DNA from: DASYRM01 sp036004405
GTDB lineage: Bacteria; Acidobacteriota; Vicinamibacteria; Vicinamibacterales; UBA2999
Assembly (NCBI GenBank): GCA_036004405.1
Contig: DASYRM010000010.1
Span: 1 to 18,145, forward strand
Length of the DNA stretch: 18,145 nucleotides
Reading direction: 5' to 3'
Shown: one piece after another, positions 6,521 through 14,916 of the stretch
Layout of the letters: every line of letters starts with the position of its first letter
How positions within the stretch are numbered: position 1 is the first letter of the stretch
Made by a program: the position numbers and the translations under genes
The notes under the pieces: model-generated
Told to the model about the DNA's origin: nothing
The model's database searches: none
Seen by the model: the letters and a program-made list of their open reading frames with translations, nothing else

Positions 6521-7162
6521 ATGTTGCGGTTGCCGGCGGCCGTCATCCTCAGCCTGACGGCGCTGGCCGCATCTCCAGCCGCCTCAGCCCAGCCACTCCC
6601 CACGCTCGGCCCGCTCGACGCGGGCGGCCGCGTCACCTACTTCATCGAAGAGGGTGAGTCCGGCTCCAGCTACACGCCCGCCGATCGCGATCTGGCGACG
6701 TGGGCCCTCAAGGCGTGGGAGCGCGTGAGCAACGGGCGCATCCGCTTCGAGCCGGGGCCGCGGGGTGAAGCGCTGGTGCAGGTACACTGGGTACCGGCCG
6801 GCGGCGGGCAGTACGGGGAGATGCGACCGATTCGCGTGGGCAGCCGTCGCGGCGCCGCGGTCTACATCCGGCCCGACACCAACGGGCTCGGGCCGGACAT
6901 CGCGGCCGCGGCCAAAAAGGATCCGCTGCTGCGCGACTCCATCGTCTATCTGACCTGCGTGCACGAGATCGGGCACGCGCTCGGGCTTCCCCACACCGAC
7001 GACTTTCGCGACATCATGTACTTCTTCGGGTTCGGCGGCGACATCCCGGCCTTCTTCGGCCGCTATCGCGTCGGACTGCGCACCCGGGCTGACATCGCCG
7101 GCACCGCCGGCTTGTCCGAGGCCGACATCGAGCGTCTGCGCACGCTCTACGCCGCACGCTAG
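6521..7162 (+). CDS. Secreted metzincin-like (matrixin-type) zinc metalloprotease
   Basis: 213 residues. A signal peptide (about 1-23, ending ASPAASA) is followed by a peptidase domain with the complete zinc motif HExxHxxGxxH as H148-E149-IG-H152-ALG-LP-H158. A downstream Met166 (DIMYFFG) fits the Met-turn. The domain start, RVTYFIEEG, and WALKAWERVSNGRIRFEP are typical of the matrixin-like peptidase region. It is probably a small exported protease without a long propeptide or C-terminal domains. ATG 6515 is in frame and equally possible; a GTG at 6494 would overlap the divergent gene. It is separated from the following HlyD gene by 15 bases and may be cotranscribed with it, though no functional link is evident. 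Confidence 0.87.
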   Translation: MLRLPAAVILSLTALAASPAASAQPLPTLGPLDAGGRVTYFIEEGESGSSYTPADRDLATWALKAWERVSNGRIRFEPGPRGEALVQVHWVPAGGGQYGEMRPIRVGSRRGAAVYIRPDTNGLGPDIAAAAKKDPLLRDSIVYLTCVHEIGHALGLPHTDDFRDIMYFFGFGGDIPAFFGRYRVGLRTRADIAGTAGLSEADIERLRTLYAAR

Positions 7163-7177
7163 CGTTGCTACCCACTT

Positions 7178-8218
7178 ATGCTCAAGCGCCTGATCCCCCT
7201 GGTCGTGATCCTCGCCGCCGGCGGGGGCATCTACTGGTATTCCACCCGGCCCATCACCTCGCTCACGCTCACCGGCACGGTCACCACGCACGAGATCGTC
7301 GTCAGCCCGCAGATCGCCGGCCGCATCGAGAAGCTGCTCGTCAACGAGGGCGACACGGTGACCAAGGACCAGCTGGTGGCCGTGCTGGCGCCGGCCGAGC
7401 TGATGCAGGAGCGCGCCTACTATGACGCCGGCGTCGAGGGCGCGGGCTCGCAGGTAGCCGAAAGCGAAGCGGCGCTGCGGCTCCAGGAGCGCCAGACGAC
7501 CGACCAGATCAAGCAGGCGCAGGCCACGCTGGCCGCCACCGAGGCGCAGCATCAGGCCGCCCAGGCGCAGCTCGAGGACGCGCGGATCGGGCTCGAACGG
7601 CAGCAGCGCATGATGAAGGACGGCGTGGGCACACAGGAGCAGCTCGATCGCGCCCGCACGGCGGCCGACGTGGCACGGTCGCAGCTCGCCGCGCTGGCCA
7701 GGCAGGTGGACGCGCAGCGTTCCGCCGTGGCCCTCGCCGAGGCCAGCGCCGAGCAGGTGACCGTGCGGCGCAGCCAGGTGCGCACCAACCGCCAGCAGCA
7801 GGCCGCGGTGACCGCGCAGCGCGCCAAGGCCGTTGTCCGGCTGGCCTACACCGAGATCCACGCGCCGATTGCCGGCATCGTCGACGTGCGCGTGGCGCTG
7901 GCGGGCGAGGTGGTCAACCCCGGCCAACCGGTCATCACGCTGGTCAATCCCGACGATCTCTGGGTGCGTGCCGATGTCGAGGAGACCTACATCGATCGCG
8001 TCAAGGTCGGCGACAAGATGAAGATCCGCCTGCCGTCGGGCGACGAGGTGCAAGGCGAGGTGTTCTACCGGCGCGTCGACGCCGGCTTTGCCACCCAGCG
8101 TGACGTCAGCCGCACCAAGCGCGACATCAAGACGTTCGAGATCCGGCTGCGGGTGGACAACAAGGACCGCCGCCTGGCCGTGGGCATGACGACCTACGTG
8201 GAGCTGCCGCTTTCGTGA
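7178..8218 (+). CDS. HlyD-family membrane fusion protein of an ABC exporter
   Basis: 346 residues. A single membrane anchor (about 5-22) is followed by the first half of a biotinyl-lipoyl-like domain (VVSPQIAGRIEKLLVNEGDTV, 41-61). A long Ala/Gln/Glu-rich alpha-hairpin (about 75-218) comes next. The second lipoyl half (YTEIHAPIAGIVDVRVALAGEVV, 224-246) and a beta-barrel region end the protein. The length and long hairpin fit YbhG/EmrA-type adaptors that bridge an inner-membrane pump to an outer-membrane channel. The stop TGA overlaps the GTG start of the ATPase gene (GTGA), so translation is coupled. No Shine-Dalgarno is obvious before ATG 7178. Confidence 0.92.
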   Translation: MLKRLIPLVVILAAGGGIYWYSTRPITSLTLTGTVTTHEIVVSPQIAGRIEKLLVNEGDTVTKDQLVAVLAPAELMQERAYYDAGVEGAGSQVAESEAALRLQERQTTDQIKQAQATLAATEAQHQAAQAQLEDARIGLERQQRMMKDGVGTQEQLDRARTAADVARSQLAALARQVDAQRSAVALAEASAEQVTVRRSQVRTNRQQQAAVTAQRAKAVVRLAYTEIHAPIAGIVDVRVALAGEVVNPGQPVITLVNPDDLWVRADVEETYIDRVKVGDKMKIRLPSGDEVQGEVFYRRVDAGFATQRDVSRTKRDIKTFEIRLRVDNKDRRLAVGMTTYVELPLS

Positions 8219-9012
8219 GCACCATCGAGGTCAACAGCATCGTCAAGAAGTTCGGCGACTTCACCGCCGTCGACGGCGTCTCGTTCAAGGTGGAGGCCGG
8301 GGAGATTTTCGGACTCCTCGGTCCCAACGGGGCCGGTAAGTCCACGCTGATCCGCATGCTGGTGACGCTGCTGCCGCCCACGTCGGGGTCGGCGGCGATC
8401 AACGGCTTCGACGTGGTGAAGAAGGCCGACGACGTGCGCCGCTCGATCGGTGTGATTCCGCAGGCCATGACCAGCGACCTGGAGCTGACGGTCGAGGAGA
8501 ACCTGAGCATCTTCGCCAAGCTATACGGCGTGCCGCGCGCCAAGCGGAACAAGCTGATCGCCGAGCTCATCGCCGCCGTCGAGCTCACCCAGTGGGCCGA
8601 CAAGCCGGTAAAACACCTGTCCGGCGGCATGCGGCGGCGGGTGGAGATTGCCCGCGGTCTGGTGCACGAGCCGCGCGTGTTCTTCCTCGACGAGCCCACG
8701 ACCGGCCTCGACCCGGTGTCGCGCACCGGCGCCTGGGCGATGCTGGAGAAGATCAAATCGGAGCGCGACCTGACGGTGCTGCTCACCACGCACTACATGG
8801 ACGAGGCCGACAAGCTCTGCGATCGGATCGCCATCGTGGACCACGGCAAGCTGGTGGCGCTCGACACGCCGGCACGGCTGAAGGCGTCGATCCCTGGCGC
8901 GTCGGAAAAGACGACGCTCGACGACGTGTTCGTGCACTACGCCGGGCGCGACCTGCGCGACGCGCTGCAGGCGCCCTCGGCGGCCGACAGCCCATTCGTG
9001 ATTCGAAGATAG
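8215..9012 (+). CDS. ABC transporter ATP-binding protein (DrrA/CcmA-like)
   Basis: 265 residues. A complete nucleotide-binding domain is visible: Walker A GPNGAGKST (36-44), Q-loop Gln83, signature LSGGMRRR (135-142), Walker B VFFLDEPTTGLD (155-166) and switch His193 (TTHYMDEAD). The C-terminal LDDVFVHYAGRDLRD is typical of DrrA-type and YbhF-type exporters of drugs or lipids. It energises the permease encoded next. It starts with GTG overlapping the HlyD stop. The stop TAG at 9010 runs into a 10-bp palindrome that separates it from the permease gene. Confidence 0.95.
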   Translation: MSTIEVNSIVKKFGDFTAVDGVSFKVEAGEIFGLLGPNGAGKSTLIRMLVTLLPPTSGSAAINGFDVVKKADDVRRSIGVIPQAMTSDLELTVEENLSIFAKLYGVPRAKRNKLIAELIAAVELTQWADKPVKHLSGGMRRRVEIARGLVHEPRVFFLDEPTTGLDPVSRTGAWAMLEKIKSERDLTVLLTTHYMDEADKLCDRIAIVDHGKLVALDTPARLKASIPGASEKTTLDDVFVHYAGRDLRDALQAPSAADSPFVIRR

Positions 9013-9032
9013 GCGGACCTGGAGGTCCGCCT
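9011..9032. repeat. Palindrome AGGCGGACCT / AGGTCCGCCT inside an operon
   Basis: Perfect 10-bp stem with a GG loop, followed by CTACGAGGA as at the 272-293 palindrome. It begins at the stop codon of the ABC ATPase gene and ends 15 bases before the permease start. It may tune the ratio of the two products by mRNA stability or partial termination (inference). There is no T-tract. Confidence 0.7.
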
Positions 9033-9047
9033 CTACGAGGACCCAAC

Positions 9048-10160
9048 ATGCATCGCACCATGGCCATCATCGAGCGGGAGATGCGACGGTTCAGCAAGAG
9101 CCCGATGCTGATCGTCATGTCGATGGTCTTCCCGCTGCTCCAGCTGATCGTGCTGGGCTACGCCTTCGGCGGCAATGTCAAGCATCTGTCGCTGGCCATC
9201 GTCGATCAGGATCGCGGCGTGCCGGCCGTCCAGCTGCGCGAGATGGCGAGCGCGGTGTCGGCCGGTGCCCATACTCTGGACCTCGTCCAGTATGGCGACC
9301 AGGGGCGGGCGATAGCCGACCTGCGCAACGGCCGCGTGAACGGCGTCCTGACGATCCCGCCCGATTTCTCGCGCAAGGTGCACTCCAAGAACGCGCCGCG
9401 AGTGGCGCTGATCTCAGACAACACCGACACGTTCGTGTCGGCCACGCTCGGCGCCACCGTCAACAGCATCGTCGGCCAGCTCAATGTCGATCTGGTCGAG
9501 GAACGGCTTCCGGGCGTCGCGGTGCTCGACCTGGTCGAGGTCTACCCGTACGTGCCCTACATCCAGTACCTGCTGCCGGGTTCGATCGTGATGTCGATCT
9601 TCATGATGGTGATGATGGGCGGCGGCATCATTTTCATCGACGACAAGATGCGCGGCCTGCACGAGGGCTACCTGGTGACGCCGATCAGCAAGCTCGAGCT
9701 GGTAGCCGGCTTCAACATTTCCGGCACGATGAAAGCGATGCTGGCCGGGTTCTTCATCACCGTCATCGGCTCGCTGATTGCCGGCGTGCCGAACCCGTTC
9801 GATCCGATGCGGATGCTGCGGATGTTCGTCGTGATCACCGTCACCGCCTTCGCGCTCGTGAGCCTGATGTTCTTCCTGATGGCGCGCATGAACGACCCGC
9901 TGCTGCCGCGGGCGATGTTCGGCGTCCTCAACACCGTGCTCTACTTCCCGAGCGGCGCCGTCTATCCGCAGCAGGGCTTTCCGCCGTGGATGCAGGTGAT
10001 CGCGAAGATCGACCCCTTCACCTATGCCGTCCATGCCTTCAAGAACCTGCTGCTCAAGAACACCGGCTGGGAGGCGATCAGCTACGACATCGGGTATCTG
10101 GTGGTCTTTTCCGCCGTCGCGATGACCGCCGCCACGGCGCTGTTCAAGCGAACCTTGTAG
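9048..10160 (+). CDS. ABC-2 type transporter permease
   Basis: 370 residues. TM1 (about 20-40, LIVMSMVFPLLQLIVLGYAF) is followed by an extracytoplasmic region (about 45-165, including LAIVDQDRG). Five further hydrophobic segments occupy the C-terminal half (about 178-365), with PYIQYLLPGSIVMSIFM and the terminal RTL. This is the ABC2_membrane_3 layout of YbhS/YbhR and DrrB-like exporters. Only one permease gene is present, so a homodimer is expected. ATG 9048 has GAGG 8 bases upstream; ATG 9060 is also possible. It is the last gene of the HlyD-ATPase-permease operon. Confidence 0.93.
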   Translation: MHRTMAIIEREMRRFSKSPMLIVMSMVFPLLQLIVLGYAFGGNVKHLSLAIVDQDRGVPAVQLREMASAVSAGAHTLDLVQYGDQGRAIADLRNGRVNGVLTIPPDFSRKVHSKNAPRVALISDNTDTFVSATLGATVNSIVGQLNVDLVEERLPGVAVLDLVEVYPYVPYIQYLLPGSIVMSIFMMVMMGGGIIFIDDKMRGLHEGYLVTPISKLELVAGFNISGTMKAMLAGFFITVIGSLIAGVPNPFDPMRMLRMFVVITVTAFALVSLMFFLMARMNDPLLPRAMFGVLNTVLYFPSGAVYPQQGFPPWMQVIAKIDPFTYAVHAFKNLLLKNTGWEAISYDIGYLVVFSAVAMTAATALFKRTL

Positions 10161-10163
10161 TAC

Positions 10164-10193
10164 GTAGAGGCGGGCCTGAAGGTGCGCCTCTAC
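10164..10193. terminator. Hairpin at the convergent end of two exporter operons
   Basis: GTAGAGGCGGGCCT and AGGTGCGCCTCTAC form a 14-bp stem with two mismatches and a GA loop. It starts 3 bases after the permease stop, and its right arm contains the TAG stop of the outer-membrane factor gene on the other strand. It belongs by sequence to the intergenic palindrome family. No T-tract follows, so bidirectional termination is likely but not shown. Confidence 0.5.
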
Positions 10194-11617
10194 TGGGGCA
10201 CCATCGTCTCCGCGCTCCAGCCGCCGCCGAGCGCCTTGTAGAGTCGGACGAGATCGGTCGACACCGAGGCCGTGCTCGACGCCAGCGAATCCTGCAGCGT
10301 CAGCAGGGACCGCTGCGCGTCGAGAACGTCGCGGAAGTCGCGCAGGCCGGCTGTGTAGAGCTGCAGCGAGAGATCGGCGGTCTGCTGGGCGGCATCGGCC
10401 GCCGCGGACAGGTGGCCCCGCCGCACGTCCTCCTGGGCCAGCGACGTGAGCGAATCCTCCACATCCTGGAGCGCGCCGAGGACGCGCGACTCGTAGGCGA
10501 CCGCCGCCTGCGTCTCGCGCTCGCCTTGCACCACGAAGTTCTCGCGTAGCTGCCGGCGGTTGAACAGCCGCGTACTAGCCGACGGGCTCGCGCTCCAGGA
10601 CCCGGCGCCGGGCAGCAGCAGCTTGGCGATCGACAGCGATTCCAGCCCGATCGATCCCACCAGCCTGAAGCTCGGATAGAGGTCCGCGCGCGCCACGTTC
10701 ACTTGCGACGCCTGCGCGGCCAGTTGACGTTCGGCGCTGCGCACGTCGGGCCGGCGGCGAATTGCATCGGCGGGCACCCCCACGGCCACGCTGAGCGGGG
10801 CCGACGGGATCGGACCGGGCGCGGACAACTCCTCCGCCAACGCCCCAGGCGCCTGTCCGAGCAGCACGGAGAGGGCGTGAACCGACCGCAGGACCTGCCC
10901 TTCCAGCGAGGCGATCTGCGCCCGCGTGTTCTCGACGTTCGACAAGGCCTGCTGCACTTCCAGCTCGGTTCCAAGGCCCGCCTGCTGCCGGAGCCTGGTG
11001 AGCTCCAGCGTCTGCTCCTGCAGGGCGACGTTGGAGCGCGCAATCTCGACGCGCTGCTGCCCGGATCGCACGTCGATGTAGTCGAGCACCACCTCCGCGG
11101 TCAGGCTGACCAGCACGTCCTGCAGATCGGCGGCGCGCGCGTCGGCCGTCGCGGCGGCGGCATCCGCGCTGCTGCGGAGGCCGCCGAACACGTCGAGCTC
11201 CCAGCTGGCGTCCAGCCCCAGCGAGTAGGACTGCGACGTGCCGCCGAATCCCGCCGCGCTGCCGGTGCCACTGGCGCGGGCGGACCCCGACGCGTCCACC
11301 GCCGGTGCGAGTGGCCCTCGGGCGGCGCGCGCGCTGGCGCGCGCTTCCCGCACGCGTGCCACGGCTGTCCGCACGTCGAGGTTGCCGGCCACCGCGCGCA
11401 TCATCAGCGAGGTGAGCTGTGGATCGTCAAACGCGCCCCACCACGCGGCCAGCACGGTCTCGTCGCCCGCGACCGGACCCGGCGCCCGGCTGTCCCAGGC
11501 CGACGGCACCCTGGGGGTCGGGGGCATGTACGCCCGCCTGACGCCGCAGCCGGCCGCGGCGCCGCCCGCGAGGAGCACCGCCACCACGACCGCGGCCCGA
11601 ACGGCGCGCTCACTCAT
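10190..11617 (-). CDS. Outer-membrane efflux lipoprotein, NodT/TolC family
   Basis: 475 residues. A hydrophobic signal ends in AAAGC with Cys24, a probable lipoprotein site. The body has two OEP repeats of long coiled helices. Family landmarks are WWGAFDDPQL (59-68), SLGLDASWELDVFGGLR (132-148) and, in the second half, RRRPDVRSAERQLAAQ and ALQDVEDSL. The protein should form the outer-membrane channel for the MacAB-like pump encoded upstream. Start ATG 11617 overlaps the MacB-like permease stop by 8 bases (ATGAGTGA), so it is translationally coupled. It could also serve the convergent HlyD-ABC exporter, which has no channel gene of its own here. Confidence 0.92.
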   Translation of the reverse strand: MSERAVRAAVVVAVLLAGGAAAGCGVRRAYMPPTPRVPSAWDSRAPGPVAGDETVLAAWWGAFDDPQLTSLMMRAVAGNLDVRTAVARVREARASARAARGPLAPAVDASGSARASGTGSAAGFGGTSQSYSLGLDASWELDVFGGLRSSADAAAATADARAADLQDVLVSLTAEVVLDYIDVRSGQQRVEIARSNVALQEQTLELTRLRQQAGLGTELEVQQALSNVENTRAQIASLEGQVLRSVHALSVLLGQAPGALAEELSAPGPIPSAPLSVAVGVPADAIRRRPDVRSAERQLAAQASQVNVARADLYPSFRLVGSIGLESLSIAKLLLPGAGSWSASPSASTRLFNRRQLRENFVVQGERETQAAVAYESRVLGALQDVEDSLTSLAQEDVRRGHLSAAADAAQQTADLSLQLYTAGLRDFRDVLDAQRSLLTLQDSLASSTASVSTDLVRLYKALGGGWSAETMVPQ

Positions 11618-12818
11618 GACGCAGCGCATCGATGGGATTGAGGCTGGCAGCGCGCCGGGCCGGAAAGAACCCGAACACCACGCCGACGGCGGCCGAAAAG
11701 GCGAACGCGAGCGCAACGATGCCGTAGTCGAGCGCGAACGGCAGGCCGAGCGCCCGTGCCACCGCGAACGAGGCGGTGAGGGCGAGCGTGATGCCGACGG
11801 CCCCACCGAACACCGACAGCACGACGGCTTCGATCAGGAACTGCGTCAGGACGTCCCGCTCGAAGGCGCCGATCGCCAGGCGGATACCGATCTCCCGCGT
11901 CCGTTCCGTGACCGACACGAGCATGATGTTCATGATGCCGATGCCGCCGACCAGCAGGCTGATGGCGGCAACGGCGGCCAGCAGCGCCGTCAGCGTCCGC
12001 GTCGTGCCCGAGATCGTGTTGGCGATCTCCTGCTGGTCCATGATGCTGAAGTCGTCGTCGGCGTCGCGCGCGATGTGCCGCCGCTCGCGCATCAGACGAT
12101 AGATATCCTGCTGCGCCTTCTCACTGGAGGCGCTCGTGCGCACCGAGAGCTGCACCTGGTGGATGTCGTCGTTGCCGGTGAGCCGCCGCTGCATCGTGCG
12201 GATGGGGATGACGACCGTGTCGTCGCGGTCCTGCCCGAAGTTGCTCTTGCCCTTCGACTCGAGCACGCCAATCACCGTGCACGACAGGGACCGCAGGCGC
12301 AGGCGGCTGCCGAGGGCAGCCCCGTTGCCCAGGAGTTCCGCCCGTGTGGTCTGGCCGATGATGCAGACGGCCGCGCCCGATCGCAGCTCACTGTCCGAGA
12401 ACCAGCGGCCGCCGGAGAGCTTCCAGTTGCCGGACTCGAAATACTCGTTGGTCGTGCCCGTGATCGTCGTCGATCGGTTCTTGGCGCCGCTGATCACGCT
12501 GAGTCCGAGGGTGGAGACGGGAGCCACGGCGGTAATCGACGGCACGTCGCGCCCCAGTGCATCGACGTCCTGCCGGCGGAACGGCTTGGCGCTGCCGGAG
12601 GCGCCGCCAGGGCCGACGCGCTGCCCCGGCATGACGCTCAACATATTGCTGCCCATGTTGGCGATGTCGGCGGTTACCTGCGCCGTGGCGCCGTTGCCGA
12701 GCGTCACCATGATGATCACCGAGGCCACGCCGATGATGATGCCGAGCGCGGTGAGCGACGACCGCAGGACGTTCCGGCGGATTTCGCGCAGCGCGAGGAC
12801 GACGGCGTTGAAGAGCAT
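11610..12818 (-). CDS. MacB-like ABC permease (FtsX fold)
   Basis: 402 residues with the MacB layout. TM1 (about 20-41, LRSSLTALGIIIGVASVIIM) precedes a large periplasmic domain (about 45-270). Three C-terminal TM helices follow at about 277-302, 328-356 and 362-386, and the protein ends ARRAASLNPIDALRHE. The conserved TALGIIIGVASVI and SVTERTREIGIRLAIGA are present. In contrast to E. coli MacB, the ATPase is a separate polypeptide. Such mechanotransmission pumps drive efflux of macrolides, peptides or lipids from the periplasm. The start overlaps the ATPase stop by one base (TGATG). Confidence 0.95.
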   Translation of the reverse strand: MLFNAVVLALREIRRNVLRSSLTALGIIIGVASVIIMVTLGNGATAQVTADIANMGSNMLSVMPGQRVGPGGASGSAKPFRRQDVDALGRDVPSITAVAPVSTLGLSVISGAKNRSTTITGTTNEYFESGNWKLSGGRWFSDSELRSGAAVCIIGQTTRAELLGNGAALGSRLRLRSLSCTVIGVLESKGKSNFGQDRDDTVVIPIRTMQRRLTGNDDIHQVQLSVRTSASSEKAQQDIYRLMRERRHIARDADDDFSIMDQQEIANTISGTTRTLTALLAAVAAISLLVGGIGIMNIMLVSVTERTREIGIRLAIGAFERDVLTQFLIEAVVLSVFGGAVGITLALTASFAVARALGLPFALDYGIVALAFAFSAAVGVVFGFFPARRAASLNPIDALRHE

Positions 12819-13519
12819 CAGTGCACCTCGGCGCGGCGCTCGTCACTCTCGACGTGGCCGTCGCGGAAGCGGATGGTCCGCCTGGCGTAGGCGGCCATGT
12901 CCGGTTCGTGCGTCACCATCAGCACCGTGATGCCGCGCTCGCGGTTGAAGCTGACGAGCAGCTCCATGATCTCGACGCTGCGAGCGGTGTCCAGATTGCC
13001 GGTGGGCTCGTCGGCGAACAGCACCGACGGTTCGGCGACGATCGCGCGGGCAATCGCCACGCGCTGCATCTGCCCGCCCGAGAGCTCGCCGGGCGTGTGC
13101 GTCTCCCAACCGGTCAGTCCGACCGCGGCCAGCGCCTCGCGCGCCCGGCGGCGTCGCTCGCCGGCCGGCATGCCGCGATACACCAGCGGCAGCTCGACGT
13201 TCTCCAGCGCGGAGGTGCGGTTGAGCAGATTGAAGCCCTGAAAGACGAACCCGAGGTAGTAGCGGCGCAGCAGTGCCCGCTGCTGGCGCGTGATCGAGCC
13301 GACGTCGACGCCGCGGAACCGGTAGGCGCCGGCCGTCGGCGTGTCGAGGCAGCCGAGGATGTTCATCGCCGTGGACTTCCCCGATCCGCTCGGCCCCATG
13401 ACGGCCACGAACTCACCCTGGTGCACTTGCAAATCGACGCCCGCGAGCGCGTGCACCTCGGCGTGCCCCTTGCCGTAGGTGCGGACGACCTTGTCGAACT
13501 CGATGATCGGCGCGCTCAT
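12818..13519 (-). CDS. MacB-like/LolD-like ABC ATPase
   Basis: 233 residues. Motifs are Walker A GPSGSGKST (42-50), Q-loop FVFQGFNLL (91-99), signature LSGGQMQR (146-153), Walker B VLFADEPTGNLD (166-177) and His204 (MVTHEPDMAA). The GNLD after Walker B is diagnostic of the MacB/LolD/FtsE branch. It powers the adjacent FtsX-fold permease. Start ATG 13519 overlaps the stop of the fusion-protein gene (ATGA). Upstream in-frame sequence only antisenses or overlaps that gene and was not included. Confidence 0.95.
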   Translation of the reverse strand: MSAPIIEFDKVVRTYGKGHAEVHALAGVDLQVHQGEFVAVMGPSGSGKSTAMNILGCLDTPTAGAYRFRGVDVGSITRQQRALLRRYYLGFVFQGFNLLNRTSALENVELPLVYRGMPAGERRRRAREALAAVGLTGWETHTPGELSGGQMQRVAIARAIVAEPSVLFADEPTGNLDTARSVEIMELLVSFNRERGITVLMVTHEPDMAAYARRTIRFRDGHVESDERRAEVH

Positions 13520-14778
13520 TGGTTCGTCGGGGCGAGGTCGACGATCACCGGCGTACCCGGCGCCAGACCGCCGCTGCGCAGCACCGTCACTTTGCCGTCC
13601 GTGGGGCCAAGCGTCACCTCGACCGCCTTCAGCTCGGTGCCGGCTTCGGTCCACACGTGCGGCGGCGCGTCCTCGTTCGTTCGATCGCGCCGCTGCGAGC
13701 CCGGCGGCCGCGGCAGGAAGCGGAATCCGCCGCTCGCCTGCTGCGCCGCCGGCGGCGTGAACCGCAGCGCGGCGTTCGGGACCAGCAGGGCATCTGCCAC
13801 CTGCGTGACGGTGATCTCCGCCGTGGCGGTCATCCCCGGCTGCAGCAGTCGCCCCGCGTTGTCCACCGACAGCACCGTTTGATAGGTGACGACGCCGTTC
13901 GAGGTCTTGGGCGTGCTCCGCACCTCCTGCACCCGCGATTCGAACGCGCGATCGGGGTAGGCATCGACACGGAAGCGCGCGGCCTGCCCGACTCGGACGT
14001 TGCCGATGTCCGCCTCGTCCACGTCGATGATCAGCCGCATCTTCGTGAGGTCTTCGGCGAGCGTGAAGAGCGTCGGCGTCTGAAACGACGCGGCGACGGT
14101 CTGGCCGGGATCGACCTGGCGGTCGAGCACGATGCCGTTGATGGGAGACTTGATGACCGCCTTGCGGATGTCGGTCTCGATCGCGGCGAGGCTGGCCTGC
14201 GACTGCACGACCTGTGCGGCGGAGCTCGCTTCGTCGGCCTGCGCGCGCTTGACCGACGCTTCCTGCGAGTCGAGCTCCTGGCGCGACGGCACGCGGCCGC
14301 CGCTCAACTCGCGCACGTGCTGCAGCTTGGCGAGCTCCGCCTGGGCTTCGGCCAGCGTGGCCTGCGACAGCAGCCGCTTGGCCTCGGCCGACTGCAGCCC
14401 CGCGCGCGCCTGCGCCGCCTGCGCCTCGAGCTTCTCGGTGTTGACCCGCGCGAGCACCTGCCCGATGCGCACGGGCGTGTTGTAGTCGACCGCGACCGAT
14501 TCGACGATGCCCGAGATCTCGGTGCCGATGTTGACCTGGGTGAGCGCCTTCAGCTCGCCGGTCGCCGTCACCGTGACGGTGAGAGTGCCCGCTTCCACCG
14601 CTTCGGTGCGGTACTGCGGCGGAGGCGACACACGCGACGCGCGGAGGCGCCACGCCCCGGCGCCGATCGCCGCGAGCACCAGCAGGGCCACGAGCCAGCG
14701 ACCGGCGCGCCGGGCGCGGCCGCGTGACGACAGCCCCAGCCGCGCCTGTATGTCCTTCGTATCCAGTGATTGATTCAT
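13516..14778 (-). CDS. MacA-like periplasmic adaptor (RND/ABC efflux fusion protein)
   Basis: 420 residues. A basic cytoplasmic N-terminus and one TM helix (about 27-43) are followed by a lipoyl half (NIGTEISGIVESVAVDYNTPV, 83-103). An alpha-hairpin (about 112-208), the second lipoyl half (IKSPINGIVLDRQVDPGQTV, 209-228), a beta-barrel and a membrane-proximal domain follow. The order matches MacA/HlyD_D23 adaptors. A Pro/Arg-rich insert (about 342-375) is unusual. It couples the MacB-like pump to the outer-membrane factor. ATG 14778 has GAGG 4 bases upstream. The promoter region contains a CpxR-like box at 14850-14867. Confidence 0.93.
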   Translation of the reverse strand: MNQSLDTKDIQARLGLSSRGRARRAGRWLVALLVLAAIGAGAWRLRASRVSPPPQYRTEAVEAGTLTVTVTATGELKALTQVNIGTEISGIVESVAVDYNTPVRIGQVLARVNTEKLEAQAAQARAGLQSAEAKRLLSQATLAEAQAELAKLQHVRELSGGRVPSRQELDSQEASVKRAQADEASSAAQVVQSQASLAAIETDIRKAVIKSPINGIVLDRQVDPGQTVAASFQTPTLFTLAEDLTKMRLIIDVDEADIGNVRVGQAARFRVDAYPDRAFESRVQEVRSTPKTSNGVVTYQTVLSVDNAGRLLQPGMTATAEITVTQVADALLVPNAALRFTPPAAQQASGGFRFLPRPPGSQRRDRTNEDAPPHVWTEAGTELKAVEVTLGPTDGKVTVLRSGGLAPGTPVIVDLAPTNQ

Positions 14779-14821
14779 GACCTCGCTAGCTGAGACGCGC
14801 CCGACGCCGCCGCTGTTCTCC

Positions 14822-14867
14822 ATTAGGAGGGAGAATCCACCCGCGATCACGTTAAGGTTTGTAAAGG
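14822..14867 (-). promoter_or_regulatory. Cpx-like box and promoter of the MacAB-OMF operon
   Basis: Plus-strand bases 14850-14867 read CGTTAAGGTTTGTAAAGG, that is GTTAA-N5-GTAAA. This is one base from the known CpxR consensus GTAAA-N5-GTAAA. In the operon direction the TTAAC half-site is followed after 23 bases by CCTAAT (14827-14822), a plausible -10. This leaves a leader of about 37 bases containing a 6-bp inverted repeat TTCTCC/GGAGAA (14816-14835). The box also lies 49 bases before the CpxR-like gene, so autoregulation is possible. Confidence 0.6.
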
Positions 14868-14916
14868 TGGCCGCCGGCGGACGCCGGAGTCGGCCCCCTG
14901 CGGTACCGTAGATGTC

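Noticed and set aside
6584..8053. 489-codon open frame on the minus strand opposite the metalloprotease and HlyD genes
   Set aside because: It runs across two well-supported genes on the other strand and has shadow-like composition with no recognisable motif.
11238..12890. 550-codon open frame on the plus strand opposite the efflux operon
   Set aside because: It is antisense to the outer-membrane factor and MacB-like genes, which have full family signatures; composition is that of a shadow.
13139..14653. N-terminal extension of the MacB-like ATPase up to 14653
   Set aside because: The extension lies in an alternative frame of the fusion-protein gene, is Arg/Ala-rich, and the ABC domain begins properly at ATG 13519 with the ATGA overlap.
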